From: Paramecium octaurelia
Lineage: Eukaryota > Ciliophora > Oligohymenophorea > Peniculida > Parameciidae
DNA: 64,000 nt
Assembly (NCBI GenBank): GCA_905182995.1
Contig: CAJJDP010000021.1
Coordinates: forward strand, 624,648-688,647
Direction: 5' to 3'
Under the pieces are notes generated by a model. It was not told the DNA's origin, searched no databases, and saw only the letters and a list, made by a program, of their open reading frames with translations. This document shows, in pieces, positions 1-12,500 of this stretch. A program made the position numbers and the translations under genes. The stretch's first letter is position 1. Every line of letters starts with the position of its first letter.

Positions 1-826
1 AGAATAGGTATGATCCGCTTATATGTTAGATAAATGATTTTATATCTCAAATTATCAAGGATAGACAAAACTTATAGAATGTTTGTCAAAATTAACTAAC
101 TCAGGGATCCAAATAGAGTGGATTGCCCTAGGAGTTTAAAGACATGGTGGTGACAGAAGTCTGCAATTCATTGGAGTCTTTGAAGAACTTTATGAGAAAA
201 GACGATTGTAAATACAATATCAATATTTTACAGCCATCTTTTTTTATAAATCGCAACTATCACAAGAAGAGGATGCCAACATCTAGGAGACGATCAAAGG
301 AAAATAGTTTATCTTCAATGATCAAGATGATGTACAGCTAATTTATGGATCATGCACACTCTCAAAAGGAATCTATGAGTTTCAAATTGCCATCGAATAT
401 ATACAAAATGAATAATCTAAACAAGAGGAATAACAAGAAGGTTTGGCATCAATTGTTAGTAACTCTCCCTAATTGTACAATCCTTACTCTTAACACACTA
501 TTGGTGGTCATATCAGCAACTCTGGGATCTTTGCACAATAAGAATACCAACATTTACATAGAGTCTACATCGGAGTAGTGGAAGATTTGGTTAAGGATTA
601 AATGGCCACTTATTCAATAATGTACTAAACTTAGCAATGTTGTGCTGTCGATATTGTGAGAGGAGCAGCAATTGGATCATTCCATATGAAATAATAATTA
701 GGAGAGAAAATTGAACCAATCTAGACTCTATTTCACAAAAACATGAAGAAAGGATTAGTGTTGGCATTTAAGATTAACTTAGATGAAAAGTATTACCCTC
801 AATTATATATAATTCTAGTAAGTTGA
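1..826 (+). CDS. 5'-truncated gene of unknown function (3' part)
   Basis: The frame is open from the first base of the window, so the start lies upstream. Near position 210 a 26-nt GT-AG intron (GTAAATAC...TTTACAG) must be removed. Afterwards the reading continues as a soluble glutamine-rich protein with stretches such as QLYNPYSQHTIGGHISNSG and HRVYIGVVEDLVKDQMATYS. The stop is TGA at 824-826. An alternative splice at GTAAGT (818) would extend it to a TGA near 880. I recognise no domain. The gene is real in the sense that the spliced frame stays protein-like for more than 250 codons with TAA/TAG read as Gln. Confidence 0.55.
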
Positions 827-1320
827 TATTGACAGATAGTGAAAACAAGACAAGATATGAGGGATAGTTGTACAATATGACAGGAGACAATATTAAACCA
901 TATATCTTAATTTATAAGAGCAATGTTAAAGTAACGATTAACTGAGTTTTAAAATATTTTTTATGTAATATGAACATCTTAAATGAATTTCAAACAAGAT
1001 AAGTTCCCATATTAAATGTAAAGTATTTACCTATTATTCTTCATTATTTTAATAAAAAATTAATCACTCAAAACAGTAGTTTTTGTTTATGATTTGTATG
1101 ATTTATTCAAGTTAGGAATTAATCTTGATGAAACCAATATAATATTATGGATTCTTAAGTAATTATTATTGTTTTGGTCATCAATTGATAGGATTGTAAT
1201 TCATTAATTGCTCATAAACTTTAAAAAACTCTTTGAATATGTTATAAACTTTTTAAGACTTCCTTCTTAAAAGTAAGATTGAATATAGAATATAATTAAA
1301 AAGATTAATGTCAAGTGATT
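827..1320. other. AT-rich intergenic stretch
   Basis: Very AT-rich DNA between two plus-strand genes. Open frames exist because only TGA stops, but none looks like protein. It probably carries the 3' end of the first gene and the promoter of the coiled-coil gene. No specific motif seen. Confidence 0.5.
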
Positions 1321-3041
1321 ATGAATAGTATTATATTGATTCTATCTGATAGAGATTTCTATAATATCACCTAGGCAACTCTTACTCCGAGGTTGCAGGA
1401 GGCTTGTCGAAGGGAAGGCATCCATCCGAATGAGTTATTTAGGAAGACAAGGGAATAAGTGGTGCAATTAATCAAGCAACGTGATACGGTCGGGGCATAA
1501 CTTACAGAAGATATGGTAACCGAGATTGAGAAACATTTGGAAGATAAACGAAAGAGAAGAATTAACATTGTTAGATCTTAAAGATAAAGAATACTTTAAG
1601 AAGACAATAATGTTAGTAGAAATTCAAACCACATCTCCAATTTAAATCTGTCCACCATGAGTTTTGCTGACAAACAATAAAAAATGCTAGAAAATATAAA
1701 AAGAAGATAGTAGATGGAAATTGAAAAAATGGTCGAATAGGAGTAACTTAAAGAGAGGAAGAGTCAAATAGCACTTCAGAAAATGTTGAAATAGCAAGAG
1801 AAAGAAAAACAATTCCAAGATGAATTATAAAAGAAACGCTATCAAAATGAACAGTTACGATAAAAATAGGAATTGGAGAGAAAAAAAAAAGAGTAAAGGG
1901 AAAAAGAATTGTTGGACCAAAAAGCAAAAGAAAATGATTTGAAAGAACAGAAACGTCGCCAAAAGGAATTGGAAAGCATAATGAAACAGAAACAAGAAGC
2001 AGAATAGAGAGAATGGGAAAGAAGGAAAAAATAGGAACTAATGTAAAGGGAAAATGAATAATTTTAAAATGAACAATAAAGACAATTAGAAATTAAAAAA
2101 TAATAATTAGAATAAAAGGAGAGGAAGAGAATCTAAATGATGGAGAGTAGAACTATTGAAAGGAAGACTTAGGCTGAAAAAGAAAGAGCTGAATTAGAAA
2201 AAAAATTACATATGGTTAAATAATATAATGAGAATCTACTTGAGAAGAAAAGAAATGATTATACTTTGAAAGAATAACATGTCGAATAGAAGAGAAGAGA
2301 ATTTGAAGAATATCTTGAAAAGGTCAGACAAGAGAAAGCCAGACAAGCAGAAGAGAAATAGAAGTAAATTAATAAAATTATGGTAACATATCTTTATTCT
2401 ATTATTCACTAGTAAACTAATTAATAGAAAGAAGAGGAGAAAAGATAACAATACGAACATAAATAATAGGAATATTAAAAGAAAAAGGAAGTTATGAATG
2501 AGTAACAAAGACAATAAATGGAAGATAAAATGAAAAAGTATAGGGATAAAGAATAAAAAATATAAATGATTCTATAAAAAAATGAAATGATGTAGGAATA
2601 ATAAAAACAAGAGCTTCAAAAGAAACTAGATAGAACTTAATAAAAATTATAGGTGCTTGAACAAAAAAAGGAGGAGGATTAAAAATAGAGGTATTTTGTG
2701 TATTCTATTTTAGAATAACCATTTAAATAATCAAAGATATTGATAAATTTGATAACTTAACAAGAATGGAATAAATAAGTGAGTTAAGGAGAACTAAACT
2801 TGAAATGAAGCTTTCAAAAGATGATGAAAGAACAGAAATGGTGAGAAGAGAAAGAGAGAATTTAGCAAAATAAGCTGAAATCATAAGGAAGGAAGCAGAA
2901 GAGAAAAGACAATAATTTATCTAAGAATTTGAGAAAAAGAAGAAATTGTAGGTAATTACTCAGGAGGGTTAAAGAGATAAACAAATTTCCGTGAATAATA
3001 GATCCTAATCATCAGGAATTAATATGAGATAATAATAATGA
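1321..3041 (+). CDS. Long Q/K/E-rich coiled-coil protein
   Basis: About 555 residues in three exons. The introns are 30 nt (2383-2412) and 23 nt (around 2690). The N-terminal ~70 residues form a compact domain (DFYNITQATLTPRLQEACRR...) that I recall at the start of many ciliate coiled-coil proteins. From about residue 115 the protein is an almost unbroken charged helix of K, E, Q and R with long runs of TAA/TAG-encoded glutamine, typical of a coiled coil. The start ATG at 1321 precedes the conserved N-terminal block; a slightly upstream start cannot be excluded. A cytoskeletal or basal-body role is plausible for such proteins but is inference. Confidence 0.8.
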
Positions 3042-3345
3042 AAACCTTCTTGAAACAAAATTTTGAGTATATTTTTATTATAAAAATGGCGATATGTGGT
3101 TCAGGTTTACATGTGGGTTTAAAATATAAAAAGAAAGTAGATATAAAATTTCTTTGTTTCTACTTCTAAAATTTATTTTGAATTACAGTATTTTTTTCAG
3201 TTAATTTTCACAAAAAATCTTAAGAAATAGAAATTTCTAGATATTTATAAATCAATGATATTTGTATTTTTTGACATTAGAATACTTGTTCTTATATTTT
3301 AATTATGGTATAATAACTCTATTTATATAATATAAATTCCTTTAG
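3042..3345. other. Intergenic region between convergent genes
   Basis: About 300 bp of AT-rich sequence between the stop of the coiled-coil gene (+) and the stop of the small minus-strand gene. It has poly-T runs and no protein-like frame, so it is probably just two 3' regions. Confidence 0.5.
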
Positions 3346-3793
3346 TCATTGGATCTACTACTTTTTCATTATCTGGTTTAGAATTTAAGTTCGAGTATGT
3401 TATAGAATGGTCTCCATTTAGGAAATAATGGTCTTTAACATTTGACATTATTGAAGCTTGGCAATATCATTAGACATTTTGAATTTAGGCATTTTTTTTT
3501 AAGATTAGGCATCTGTTTCTGTGTCTGATTTTTTTATTTTTTTGGATTTTCTAACAATTGATTTTAATTTCTTTTTAGGAGCCTCATCCTCAACGTTAAA
3601 CAATAAAACTGGTTCTTCTGGTAAATAACCATCAAATGTATTATTTTTATCAATCTCGATGTTGGAACTCTATTCAAATTCATATTCTTGCTCTTCAACA
3701 ACTTAAATCTATTCCTGTTCTTCCAAAGCTTCGATTTATATAATCAATACCCTATTCATTTTAATCTTCAAAGTCAAGAGCATAGAAATTCAT
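3346..3793 (-). CDS. Small basic/acidic hypothetical protein
   Basis: About 141 residues in two exons separated by a 22-nt intron (GTATTGATTA...ATCGAAG on the minus strand). It starts MNFYALDFEDQNEQALEEQE. The N-terminal half is very acidic. The middle carries a lysine-rich block (KKKLKSIVRKSKKIKKS) that could be a nuclear-localisation or nucleic-acid-binding stretch. The C-terminus is a Q-rich predicted helix. The stop is TGA (complement of 3346-3348). Not recognised. Confidence 0.65.
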
Positions 3794-4152
3794 AAGTTTA
3801 AGATATTAGAAATTATAAATAATATTGAGATTTTTATCATTTAAACTACTATATATATAATTGAGGATGCGTCAAGAATATGTTAGAATTCTATTTTTCT
3901 TAACAGATAGCAAAACAAGCATTTTATTAAATACTTTTAACTCATTTTTAACAACAAACACTTTCAAATATTTATTTGATTATTTTGCTAAATTCATTCA
4001 CATTTTCCTATCTAATTTTGTGTCTATGAGGCGGACAGTCTAGGTGAGATTGATTTCCTTTCTGCTGAAATTCTTTAATAAAACTTAGAATAATTTAAAA
4101 ATAAGTGCATAGTGTTATATGAAATTTATGTAGAATTAATAATATTAATATT
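3794..4152. other. Divergent intergenic region (shared promoter)
   Basis: About 360 bp between the starts of two divergent genes, so it must hold both promoters. A short plus-strand open frame (3861-4043) inside it has no protein-like features. Confidence 0.45.
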
Positions 4153-5979
4153 ATGATATCAGATGACATATATTGGGTGCCTTAAGGAGTTAAGGCTGAT
4201 TGCACTATTGATGACTTAATCCACCCCAATGTACAAAAGTTTTCTACTTTCTAAATTAATTTTAATCAAATAACAGAGAAGGTCGAAGATAAGAAGCAAA
4301 AGTTCATAGAAGATGAAATTTTAGAATTGTTGGGGATAACAGAAGAAGATCTGTTATTAGAATCAGCACTCCAAACTTATGATCATAAATTATATATTGA
4401 GGAATTGATTTAAGAAGCCTTGCTAGATAAATAATAATAAATCCAATTCTAACCATAATAATAATCTAATAATCTCAATAGTTCGTTTAAAACTTTATAT
4501 GAAAGATAGTACCTGTCTTATGCAGATAGCACCTTTAATTTAGAAGAAGAAATCAACTTCAAGACTCCAGATTTAGCATCATTATAATTGTTATTATAAT
4601 AATATTGCAAAGACAACGATGACCTTGAAGATATGGAATCCTATTTTACCAATAACTAATAAAGTAAAATAATTCATAAATTTACACAATTAAGAGGGCA
4701 AGCAAAGCAGTTGGTTTTTAATTATATAGATTTATAATAAAAGGATAATTAATTTATAGAGATTCTATCTTAAAAGTTGAAGGAGCTCTCACTAATCAAT
4801 CCTGTTAAGACAGAGCATTTGCTTGATTATTTTAACAAAGATTAATTGAGAAATATATTAGACAAGTAAATACCAATAGTGAGATTTAAAATCCTTTAAA
4901 ATTTACAAAAGGATGATAAGTTGATGATTGAATATTTTGAACTAATATGTTAATTGCATCCTGATTAAGCTATAACAGAACTTTAAAAAGGAGGTTATCC
5001 CTAGGATGAATGTTTGAAATTGTGTAGATTTTATGGCAATTTGAAAGGTCTGGCCTTTTTATTGGAGAGGAGCGGTTCAGTTTTGGAGGCCATTAATTTA
5101 CAATTTGATGTAATGATGATTATAAGAAAATATAGCTATTTATTTAAGGGTTAAAGTAATAATTGCAGAAGAATCCAAAATTGTTGGAGGGATAGAAGGA
5201 GTTATTTAATTACATTGATGAGAACTTGGAGCCGACTTTGAGTATTTGCAGAGCGAATACAAAGAGAAATGATGATGAAAGTGATGTAGATATATTACTG
5301 ATATAAAATAGAACAATTGGTTTTAGGTTTTAATAAGGTTGACAAAATTAAGATAGGAGTTTTATAAGATTAGATTCTATCCTGTTTTAAGATGTTTTAA
5401 TTCACATTTCACAAGGTTGTTAGAGGAAGTATTGGAGAAAACAAAAATAAAAAGCTTACTTGAAGTAATGTGTAATAAATTTATTTATTATAGAATTTAA
5501 ATGAGACAATGAAATATTTTGAGTTTCAAGAGCTGAAGTCAACATTTTCTTAGCTTCTTTCAGGCTAACTTTATGAGTTGGCCATTTACGGATAATCAAC
5601 AATGCTTATAAAGCAGACATGTAATAAATATTTAGTGTAATTGTTTAAATAAACATAATCTGGATTATCAGTTGATATTTATTGTACTCATTGTTAGAAG
5701 CTTATTGAAATGGCGTCTAAAGTTTATATTGATTGTAAACACTCATATCATCTTGAATGTTCATCAGAACAACTTTGTAAGGCATGTATTAATAACTTTG
5801 GATCATTAATGAATAAGTTATTGATTCTCTACACAAATAAAAAGAGTACGAGATTGTAGGTTCCAATGCAGACAGTTGAACCTAATTAATAGAAGGTGGA
5901 GGATACAAATCAAAGATAGAATAAATTAAATAAATTAAAAGACTTTGATGATTTACGATAAAATAATAAAGGGTATTGA
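4153..5979 (+). CDS. Vps8-like protein with C-terminal RING
   Basis: About 581 residues in four exons (introns 26, 26 and 29 nt). The middle is helical and resembles the clathrin-repeat part of endosomal tethering subunits (LLERSGSVLEAINLQFD...). It is followed by a segment matching the Vps8 C-terminal layout (YFEFQELKSTFSQLLSGQLY). The end carries a RING-like zinc motif, CTHCQKL...CKHSYHLEC...CKACI. Vps8 is the CORVET subunit that helps tether early endosomes. Ciliates have several Vps8 paralogues, some tied to secretory-granule biogenesis. This protein is much shorter than full Vps8 (over 1000 residues) and lacks an obvious N-terminal beta-propeller. Family assignment is moderate: another Vps8/Vps41/Pep5-type protein is possible. 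Confidence 0.55.
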
Positions 5980-5992
5980 TTTATAAATCATT

Positions 5993-6523
5993 TCAGAAAT
6001 TGAAAATTTGAGTAATTCTATTTAAGACATTCTTATCATAATAGTCTTCTCTTGTAAAAAGATCTGATTAAATCTATGATTATGTATTTGGTATAAAATT
6101 CTTCATCGCTCTGAATATAAGTTATTTTGGGTTTTGCTATGTATTATTTTCTTCAAATTACGACACCTCTGTTTTCTTTTCGCCTTATTTTAATTTTTAT
6201 TACTCTTATTCTCTATATTATTTAATTAACCCATCGATTGATTCTTTGTTCAATTTGATATTGCGCAATTTATGTCCATTATCGATTGATTATTAATTCA
6301 ATTCAGCAAACCTGTTGACATTTGCTTATTTCAAAGGAGTTGGGATGATGAAATTATTTTGGATGTTTGATTGCTTTAATTGTTTATATCCTCTTAATTG
6401 TTCATACACACCTTCACTTATATAGATTTCAACTTTCATTTTCTTTTTGTCGTTCTACTTTTTCAATTCTTCTTCAGGAGATTAAAGGGATTCCTACACA
6501 TTAAATAAATCATCTTTATCCAT
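5993..6523 (-). CDS. Hypothetical protein, ~176 aa
   Basis: A single-exon frame of 177 codons including TGA, starting MDKDDLFNVQESLQSPEEEL. It is hydrophilic and K/Q/N-rich with no signal peptide or membrane segment. A mid-region reads YEQLRGYKQLKQSNIQNN and the C-terminus FTREDYYDKNVLNRITQIF. No domain recognised. It converges with the Vps8-like gene, with only 13 nt between the two stop codons. Confidence 0.65.
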
Positions 6524-6582
6524 AAATAATTGTGCTTAATATTAATAATGCAAATAAAATTATATATATTAATTATTTTAAA

Positions 6583-8659
6583 ATGGATGTAGTGATTTCA
6601 GCTGATGAATTTATGAGTGTTAGGAATGGGAATCAAAGCACTTATAAGAAACTATGTCAATCATTCTTGAAAGTGAAAGATCCGATGATTTAGTTGAAAG
6701 TGGGGTTGTGCATTCTAAAATCGCCACCTGAAGAAAGAATGGATTTCGAGTTGGCAGTATTGGAATAGGCAACGAAGGAGTTAGATTTTTTTAAGAGTTT
6801 GCATGACTAAAAGCTCCATTAAAAGTGTTGTAAAATGATGATTTATAGACATTATATGAAGAATGACATTGTATTTAAGGAAGGTTTGCTTATGCTTCAT
6901 ATTAATAAGGTGATTCATCGAATGAGTTCTTTATAATAATAGATGGGAGTGTTAATGTGTATGTGCGTAAGAAGCAGGATAGAGTTTAAGCAGAACTAGA
7001 TCACGAACAATAGTAATTAAAGGTTCTCTCAGAGGAGGAAATCGAACGCCATCCAAGTACTATAGTTAGATACTACTAACCTCCAAGATTACTTACAAGG
7101 AGGATGACTATAAATTTGAGAGAAGATGATTTCGAACAGTAATTTAGAGATGTAACTTTAGGATATCGAAGTCATACAAACCTAAGACTTTTATTCAAAC
7201 TGACAGGTAGGATGTTAAACATAAAGATGTTGAAGTTATCAAAAGGTTAACTCATGGACTTGAGAAATTGCAGGATAAGGAGTTTCTATTTAATGGAGGT
7301 GTTTTCTTGCATGAATTTGTTGCTCGCATCAATGAGGGATAGATGTTTGGAGAGAGAGGATTGCTGATAGAATCAACAAGAACTGGTACTGTGATTGCCA
7401 ATACATCTTTGCATGTGGCCGTTTTAACTAGAAAAGATTATAAAGTCCTATTGGAAGATACTTAATTGGGTAATGCTTGCCATAAATAAAAGAAAAAATA
7501 AGAAAGAAGACCAAATTATTGAGCAACTCTATTTTGAAAAATCTTACATACAAGGAGGCTATCGAGACTCAATACAAATTTGAAAAGATCCATTTTCCAC
7601 TTGGCCATTATATATATAAAATAGGAGATAGTCCATAACAATTAATAGTAATCAAGAAAGGCACAGTGAGATTATTTAAGAAGGAGAATAACAAATTGTT
7701 TCCCTTGTGCGAATTAGGTCAAGATCAATACTTTGGAGAATTGGAATATTTCGAATAAAGTGATCGTATCCATACAGCCTAAGTAACATCTCAGCATTTC
7801 TCTGCATATTCCATCACTTACAAAGATTTAGCCAAGTTGTTGACATCTTATCCTTAATGCGAAAAACAATTGAAACGAAATTATGAATTGAGACATAAAA
7901 TAAATGATGAAAGAATGAGCAAGACAATCAAGACACATAAGAGACTCAATTATTCTGAACAATTCAATCAGAAACCATCAAATCTCTCTCAACCTATCTT
8001 TGAGATCAAATCACAATTCAATTGTGTATAGTAAACATAGGAATCTTAAAAGAGTCACTTGATTAATTAAGCTAAAAAACAGATTTGCTAGATGGAATTC
8101 ATTAAGAACACTTCGCAACAATTAAAGTAAATAAGAAGAATCTAGAGGAAGGAATAAAAGAAGTATTTGATATACTTAATTTAGAGATCAGTAGGAACAT
8201 GAGAGAAGTCTTGCGGATACATTAAATCATCTAGAAGTTTAATCATCTTTAATCAGAAGAGAATTCAGACGGAGAGAGTAGAGACGATTCAGCAGTCTCT
8301 TATTGGACAAGGATACAAATTACAATGCTTCTTAATTCAATAGTCATCAGAACTCCAAAACCTCCAATAAGAATTAGAATTACGAAAGACAAAGTAGTCT
8401 GTCTTAATAATTTAAATTTCCCAACTTTATAGACTTCAATTCAAAACTATAGTCATATGAGATTATTGAGGATAAACAAAAGGATTTGCTCAGTCCTCAG
8501 AAGGAATTTCTCTCTCCCATTAGTCAAGGTGTTATGATTTCGTCGAAACACAATCTATTTAGGAATAAACCCAATAGACTTTGCTTGATGAACAAATATG
8601 AAAAACGACAGCCAAAATCTCACAGTACTGAATTATCTATAAAAACTTTTTTTAATTGA
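6583..8659 (+). CDS. Protein with two cyclic-nucleotide-binding domains
   Basis: About 661 residues in five exons (introns 26, 20, 23 and 22 nt). The first cNMP-binding domain begins with KNDIVFKEGDSSNEFFIIIDGSVNVYV. It is interrupted by a hydrophilic insertion of roughly 100 residues, then resumes with the phosphate-binding cassette FGERGLLIESTRTGTVIA, which keeps the Glu and the Arg that contact cyclic phosphate. The second domain follows (HFPLGHYIYKIGD...YFGELEYFEQSDRIHTAQV). The C-terminal third is low-complexity, rich in S, Q and N. There is no kinase or channel segment, so it is neither PKG nor a CNG channel. It may be a ciliate PKA-R-like or orphan cAMP/cGMP sensor. Exon 1 ends with an atypical GTTTGC donor near 6884. 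Confidence 0.8.
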
Positions 8660-8695
8660 ATTAAGAAATCTAATATTTGTTTTTTTTATAAAAAA

Positions 8696-9449
8696 ATGTC
8701 TAATGACACAGGAGTTCAGAAAAAAAAACATAAATACATCGATTCTGAAGAAGAGGAGCAATAGCAACAATAACCTGTGTAATAACCATAACAACAATTA
8801 CCTATTGCTTAAACTATTACGGTGGATCATAAGAAATGGAAATTCTTGTTTGAACCTGACTCGTCAGAATAATAGGAAGGTAATAATTTGAAAATGTAGA
8901 ATGAAGAAAAGAAAGTTAAGAAAATTCAGAATCCATAAATCACCAAATAAAAATAGCCTGAACAAAGAGTCAAGCAAATTAAATCAAATCCAGACACTGA
9001 TGATTTGAGGTACGAAATTTTGTGTAGGTGGTGGTATTGTTTCGATTAATGGCCACCTTCGGATTTTGACTATGAAGAAGCCTTGTCCAAATATAAATTG
9101 AGAAAAGTCGATTTGGCTGTTTTCAAAAGGGAATCCGAGATCAATGATCAAGGACTCAGGAAAGTCTATGAAGTGAATGGATACAAAGGGGTCTTTAGGA
9201 CTTCAGCTGTACACATTTCAAGTTTATCAATAGGGTGATACTCTGGATCTCAGACCAAGAGAGGGTTGTCCATCCTATGAGTAAATCTCCAAGATCAATT
9301 CAAAAAACCTACCCAAAATTTTAATCAAAGGCTTGAAGGCTTAATTGGATGACTTACTTAAGCATGAGCCCAACAACCAATAATTAAAACATAATTTAGA
9401 ACGCTAATTAAAACAAGTCCAATAGCAATATCAGAGATAGATGGATTGA
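8696..9449 (+). CDS. Conserved ciliate hypothetical protein, ~242 aa
   Basis: Two exons with a 25-nt intron near 9210. The N-terminus (MSNDTGVQKKKHKYIDSEEE) is low-complexity and glutamine-rich. A folded core follows, with aromatic-rich motifs RYEILCRWWYCFDQWPPSDF and VNGYKGVFRTSAGDTLDLRP, then a Q-rich helical tail. The strongly structured core suggests a conserved but uncharacterised family. It starts 37 nt after the stop of the cNMP-binding gene and converges with the PAS/TM gene (54 nt between stops). Confidence 0.75.
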
Positions 9450-9503
9450 TAATTTTGATTTAGATTTTATGTAGAAATAATAAAATAATAAAAACAATAA
9501 AAT

Positions 9504-12500
9504 TCATTACCATACATCATTTTAATGTCTTTAAACATAGTTAAGTGTCTTCAAAAAACTATCATTCATATATAAACTAGTTCTAGGCAACAAAAAGACA
9601 AACTGTTTTAATGATCGCAATTTTTATTTTAGATTCCAAGATTAAACTAGCCATAAAGTAATTTAAAGAACTATGGCTATTGAAATTACAAAAATAAACC
9701 AATCCAATCTTCTATTCTAATTATCATCGATATAATTTTCTAAGTCCAATTTCAATTAATCCACATAATTATTGATCCCTTTGATTATAAAACTAATGGC
9801 AATGGCATCTTCTGATGTGGAATACTCAATGAAACTCGAATAATTGGAAACGTAATTATTCATGTAATGCACCTAATAGTATTGCACTGATTCCAAAATT
9901 CCATTCTGCAATAAACCTTGATGTACTTATTCACAAATAGAAACATCGATTTAAACACTCAGGATGCTGCAAATGTTCTCCTTCAATAAATCATTGCTTT
10001 GAGTACTTCTGAAACCTAAAAAATTGAGATCTTAATTTACTTGATTCTTATAGATAGGTTAATGATGAACCAATGTAATCATAATACTCCTATAATAACT
10101 ACTTTGTTAAATAGTTTTTATTTAATAGATAATCCCTATTCTCATATATGATGCTACTCTGACACATGATGGAAAAGGATTCCAAGTATTTAATACTCTG
10201 ATTGTAGACGTCAATGTTGTCTATTAAAGTTTACATGGCATCCAGAGTGTCAAAATAGGAAAATAGAAGATAAATTAAGATGAATGCTAAACAAAATAAA
10301 GGGTAAAGAAAGTTTAAGGTTCTTTTGATTGTAAATACATCCTTTAGATTTAGATACCTTTTCATTTTCTGCAAACTATTATTATTGTTCATAGGTCTAT
10401 AACTTGAATGAATAGTTTAGTTTTCCTAGTGCTATGAGAAATCCATCTTGAGATCATAAATGTTTATTTTCTAATTATGGAGATAAATTGTTTACTTATT
10501 TATTACTAAGGATGTTTGCACAAAAATTGATTTCCCTGTCAATGCAGTCTATTGAAACCTGTTCACTACATCTAGTAATCTTCCTTAGGTATTTAAAATA
10601 ATTATAATAAGCTATCAATGAAACCACTGAAATGAAAAAGCTCAAAACTACCAAAGCCAAGATAAGACTTCTTTAGGAATCATTGAAGTTATTAATCGAA
10701 TCTTGAACTTACTGCTGAAATGATAGATTAATCTCTTCATACAAGGTTTTATGAATTGGGAATTCTTTCATTAAATTAACAAACGTAGGCACTTCGTCAA
10801 TCTGTATTAAATCCTAATTCTACACGAAATCTATTTAATCATATAATGTCGTCAAAGTTAAATAGAGAACATCAATCTTCATCTAATTTAATTCCTGAGT
10901 GTCCGAATTTTTAAAGACATCCTATATTTAGGAAGTCAATAAATAATTCTTTTGTTGATCGACAAAAATCATTGAGTTTTCAACCAACAAGCTATTCAGA
11001 TGTAAATAAAATTGATCTGATTTTGAGGCATTTGGACTTTAAGACATTAAAGATAGTTAAATACTATCTACATAATTCGTGGATGTAAAGGCTTTGAGGA
11101 TTTCAAATGTAGGCATCATTGTGTCACTTTCTGAGTTGTATCTTAGTTAATACATGAGTAAGAATGTTATGATGATTGCAAAAATCAGAGCATTTATCAG
11201 ATGCATTATGTATAATATTTTCTCATTAGTTGAGTTACAAAATTCATAATATTGAACGCCTTTAAAGAGATATTTGGATCCCTCTGATTATTGCTTTTAT
11301 GATGTAGCTGATGCTTAGTGATAATCTTAGTCTTAATTTGAATAATATTCATTATTAATTTAATTATCTGAATTTGAAATTCGAGCATTACCTTTACTTG
11401 CAAAGAACTTTGACTTTCTTTCTGCTCTTATTAAAGTCAATCTTTTTCGTTCCTGAAATGGAGCTTAATTCAACTATTAAATCTGATTCTAAGATTCAGT
11501 AATGCATTACTCATTAATTTAAGGAAAAGAGTATTGGTGCATTCTTATTGAGGATTCATTACTGGCTTTTTCATCGTCTTAAATATTTGGAAGTGTGTCT
11601 GTCTTTTTAGAAGATTACTGAATGCTGTCTTAAAGCTAGATAGAATGATCATTGAAACTGTTATCTGTAAGTTCAAGTTAGTGCACCTTGTTAAACTCGA
11701 TGATGTAGAACTATACAAATTATAATATAAATTAATAATGATACTTTTGATATTTTACTATTGACAATTCCATAAGTTAAAGTCAATGTTAAGTCTATAA
11801 GAAATTTATCTTAAGAATTAAGAACAAATAATTAATCTTCGAGTTTCAATTTATAATGATTATAAACAGACTTAATATTCTTTTATCGCTTAATTTATTG
11901 GTTATTCATCACTTAAGATTTTCTCTTTTCTCTTACTGTTTTTGAATCCATCATCAAGTTTAGCTTTTAAATATTTTCATTGAAATCATTATAAAACTTA
12001 GAGATTTCTTGATTGCAAATCTCCTATGTTGAATCGAGAAAAAGTGATTGATAAGCATAAGAACTGATACCTTAGATGATTTCATAATCATCAACAATTA
12101 TATGGCCTCTCACATTCTCAAATTTACCTATCGGTTTAAGTTCCTACATAAAACAATAAACAGGAAATTAAGTAGCAGTAATTGTAAAACAGACATCAAT
12201 AAACATCTCTATGAATACAATCTCTTGATTGGCTTTTTGAGCTATCAAATGGCGTTCTTGTCTAAGTACATTTGGTCTACTACTCATCAAAAACAATTCC
12301 ATTATTGTGTTATGCACTTTTGAAATTAATGGTGGTACCAATTAATGAACAGTCTAAATTTAGTTGCAGAATTCATCCATGTTTTAATAGCCAAAAAAGT
12401 TATATGAATTATCTGAGCGAGATAAGATTTCTCCTCTGCATTTGTATTTCGAAAATCTAGAGAGATTTATCTTCAGATAGCTGACATTTTGAGATTGATG

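Noticed and set aside
3861-4043. Plus-strand 60-codon frame in a divergent promoter region
   Set aside because: F/L/N-rich AT noise with no family resemblance; expected by chance when only TGA stops.
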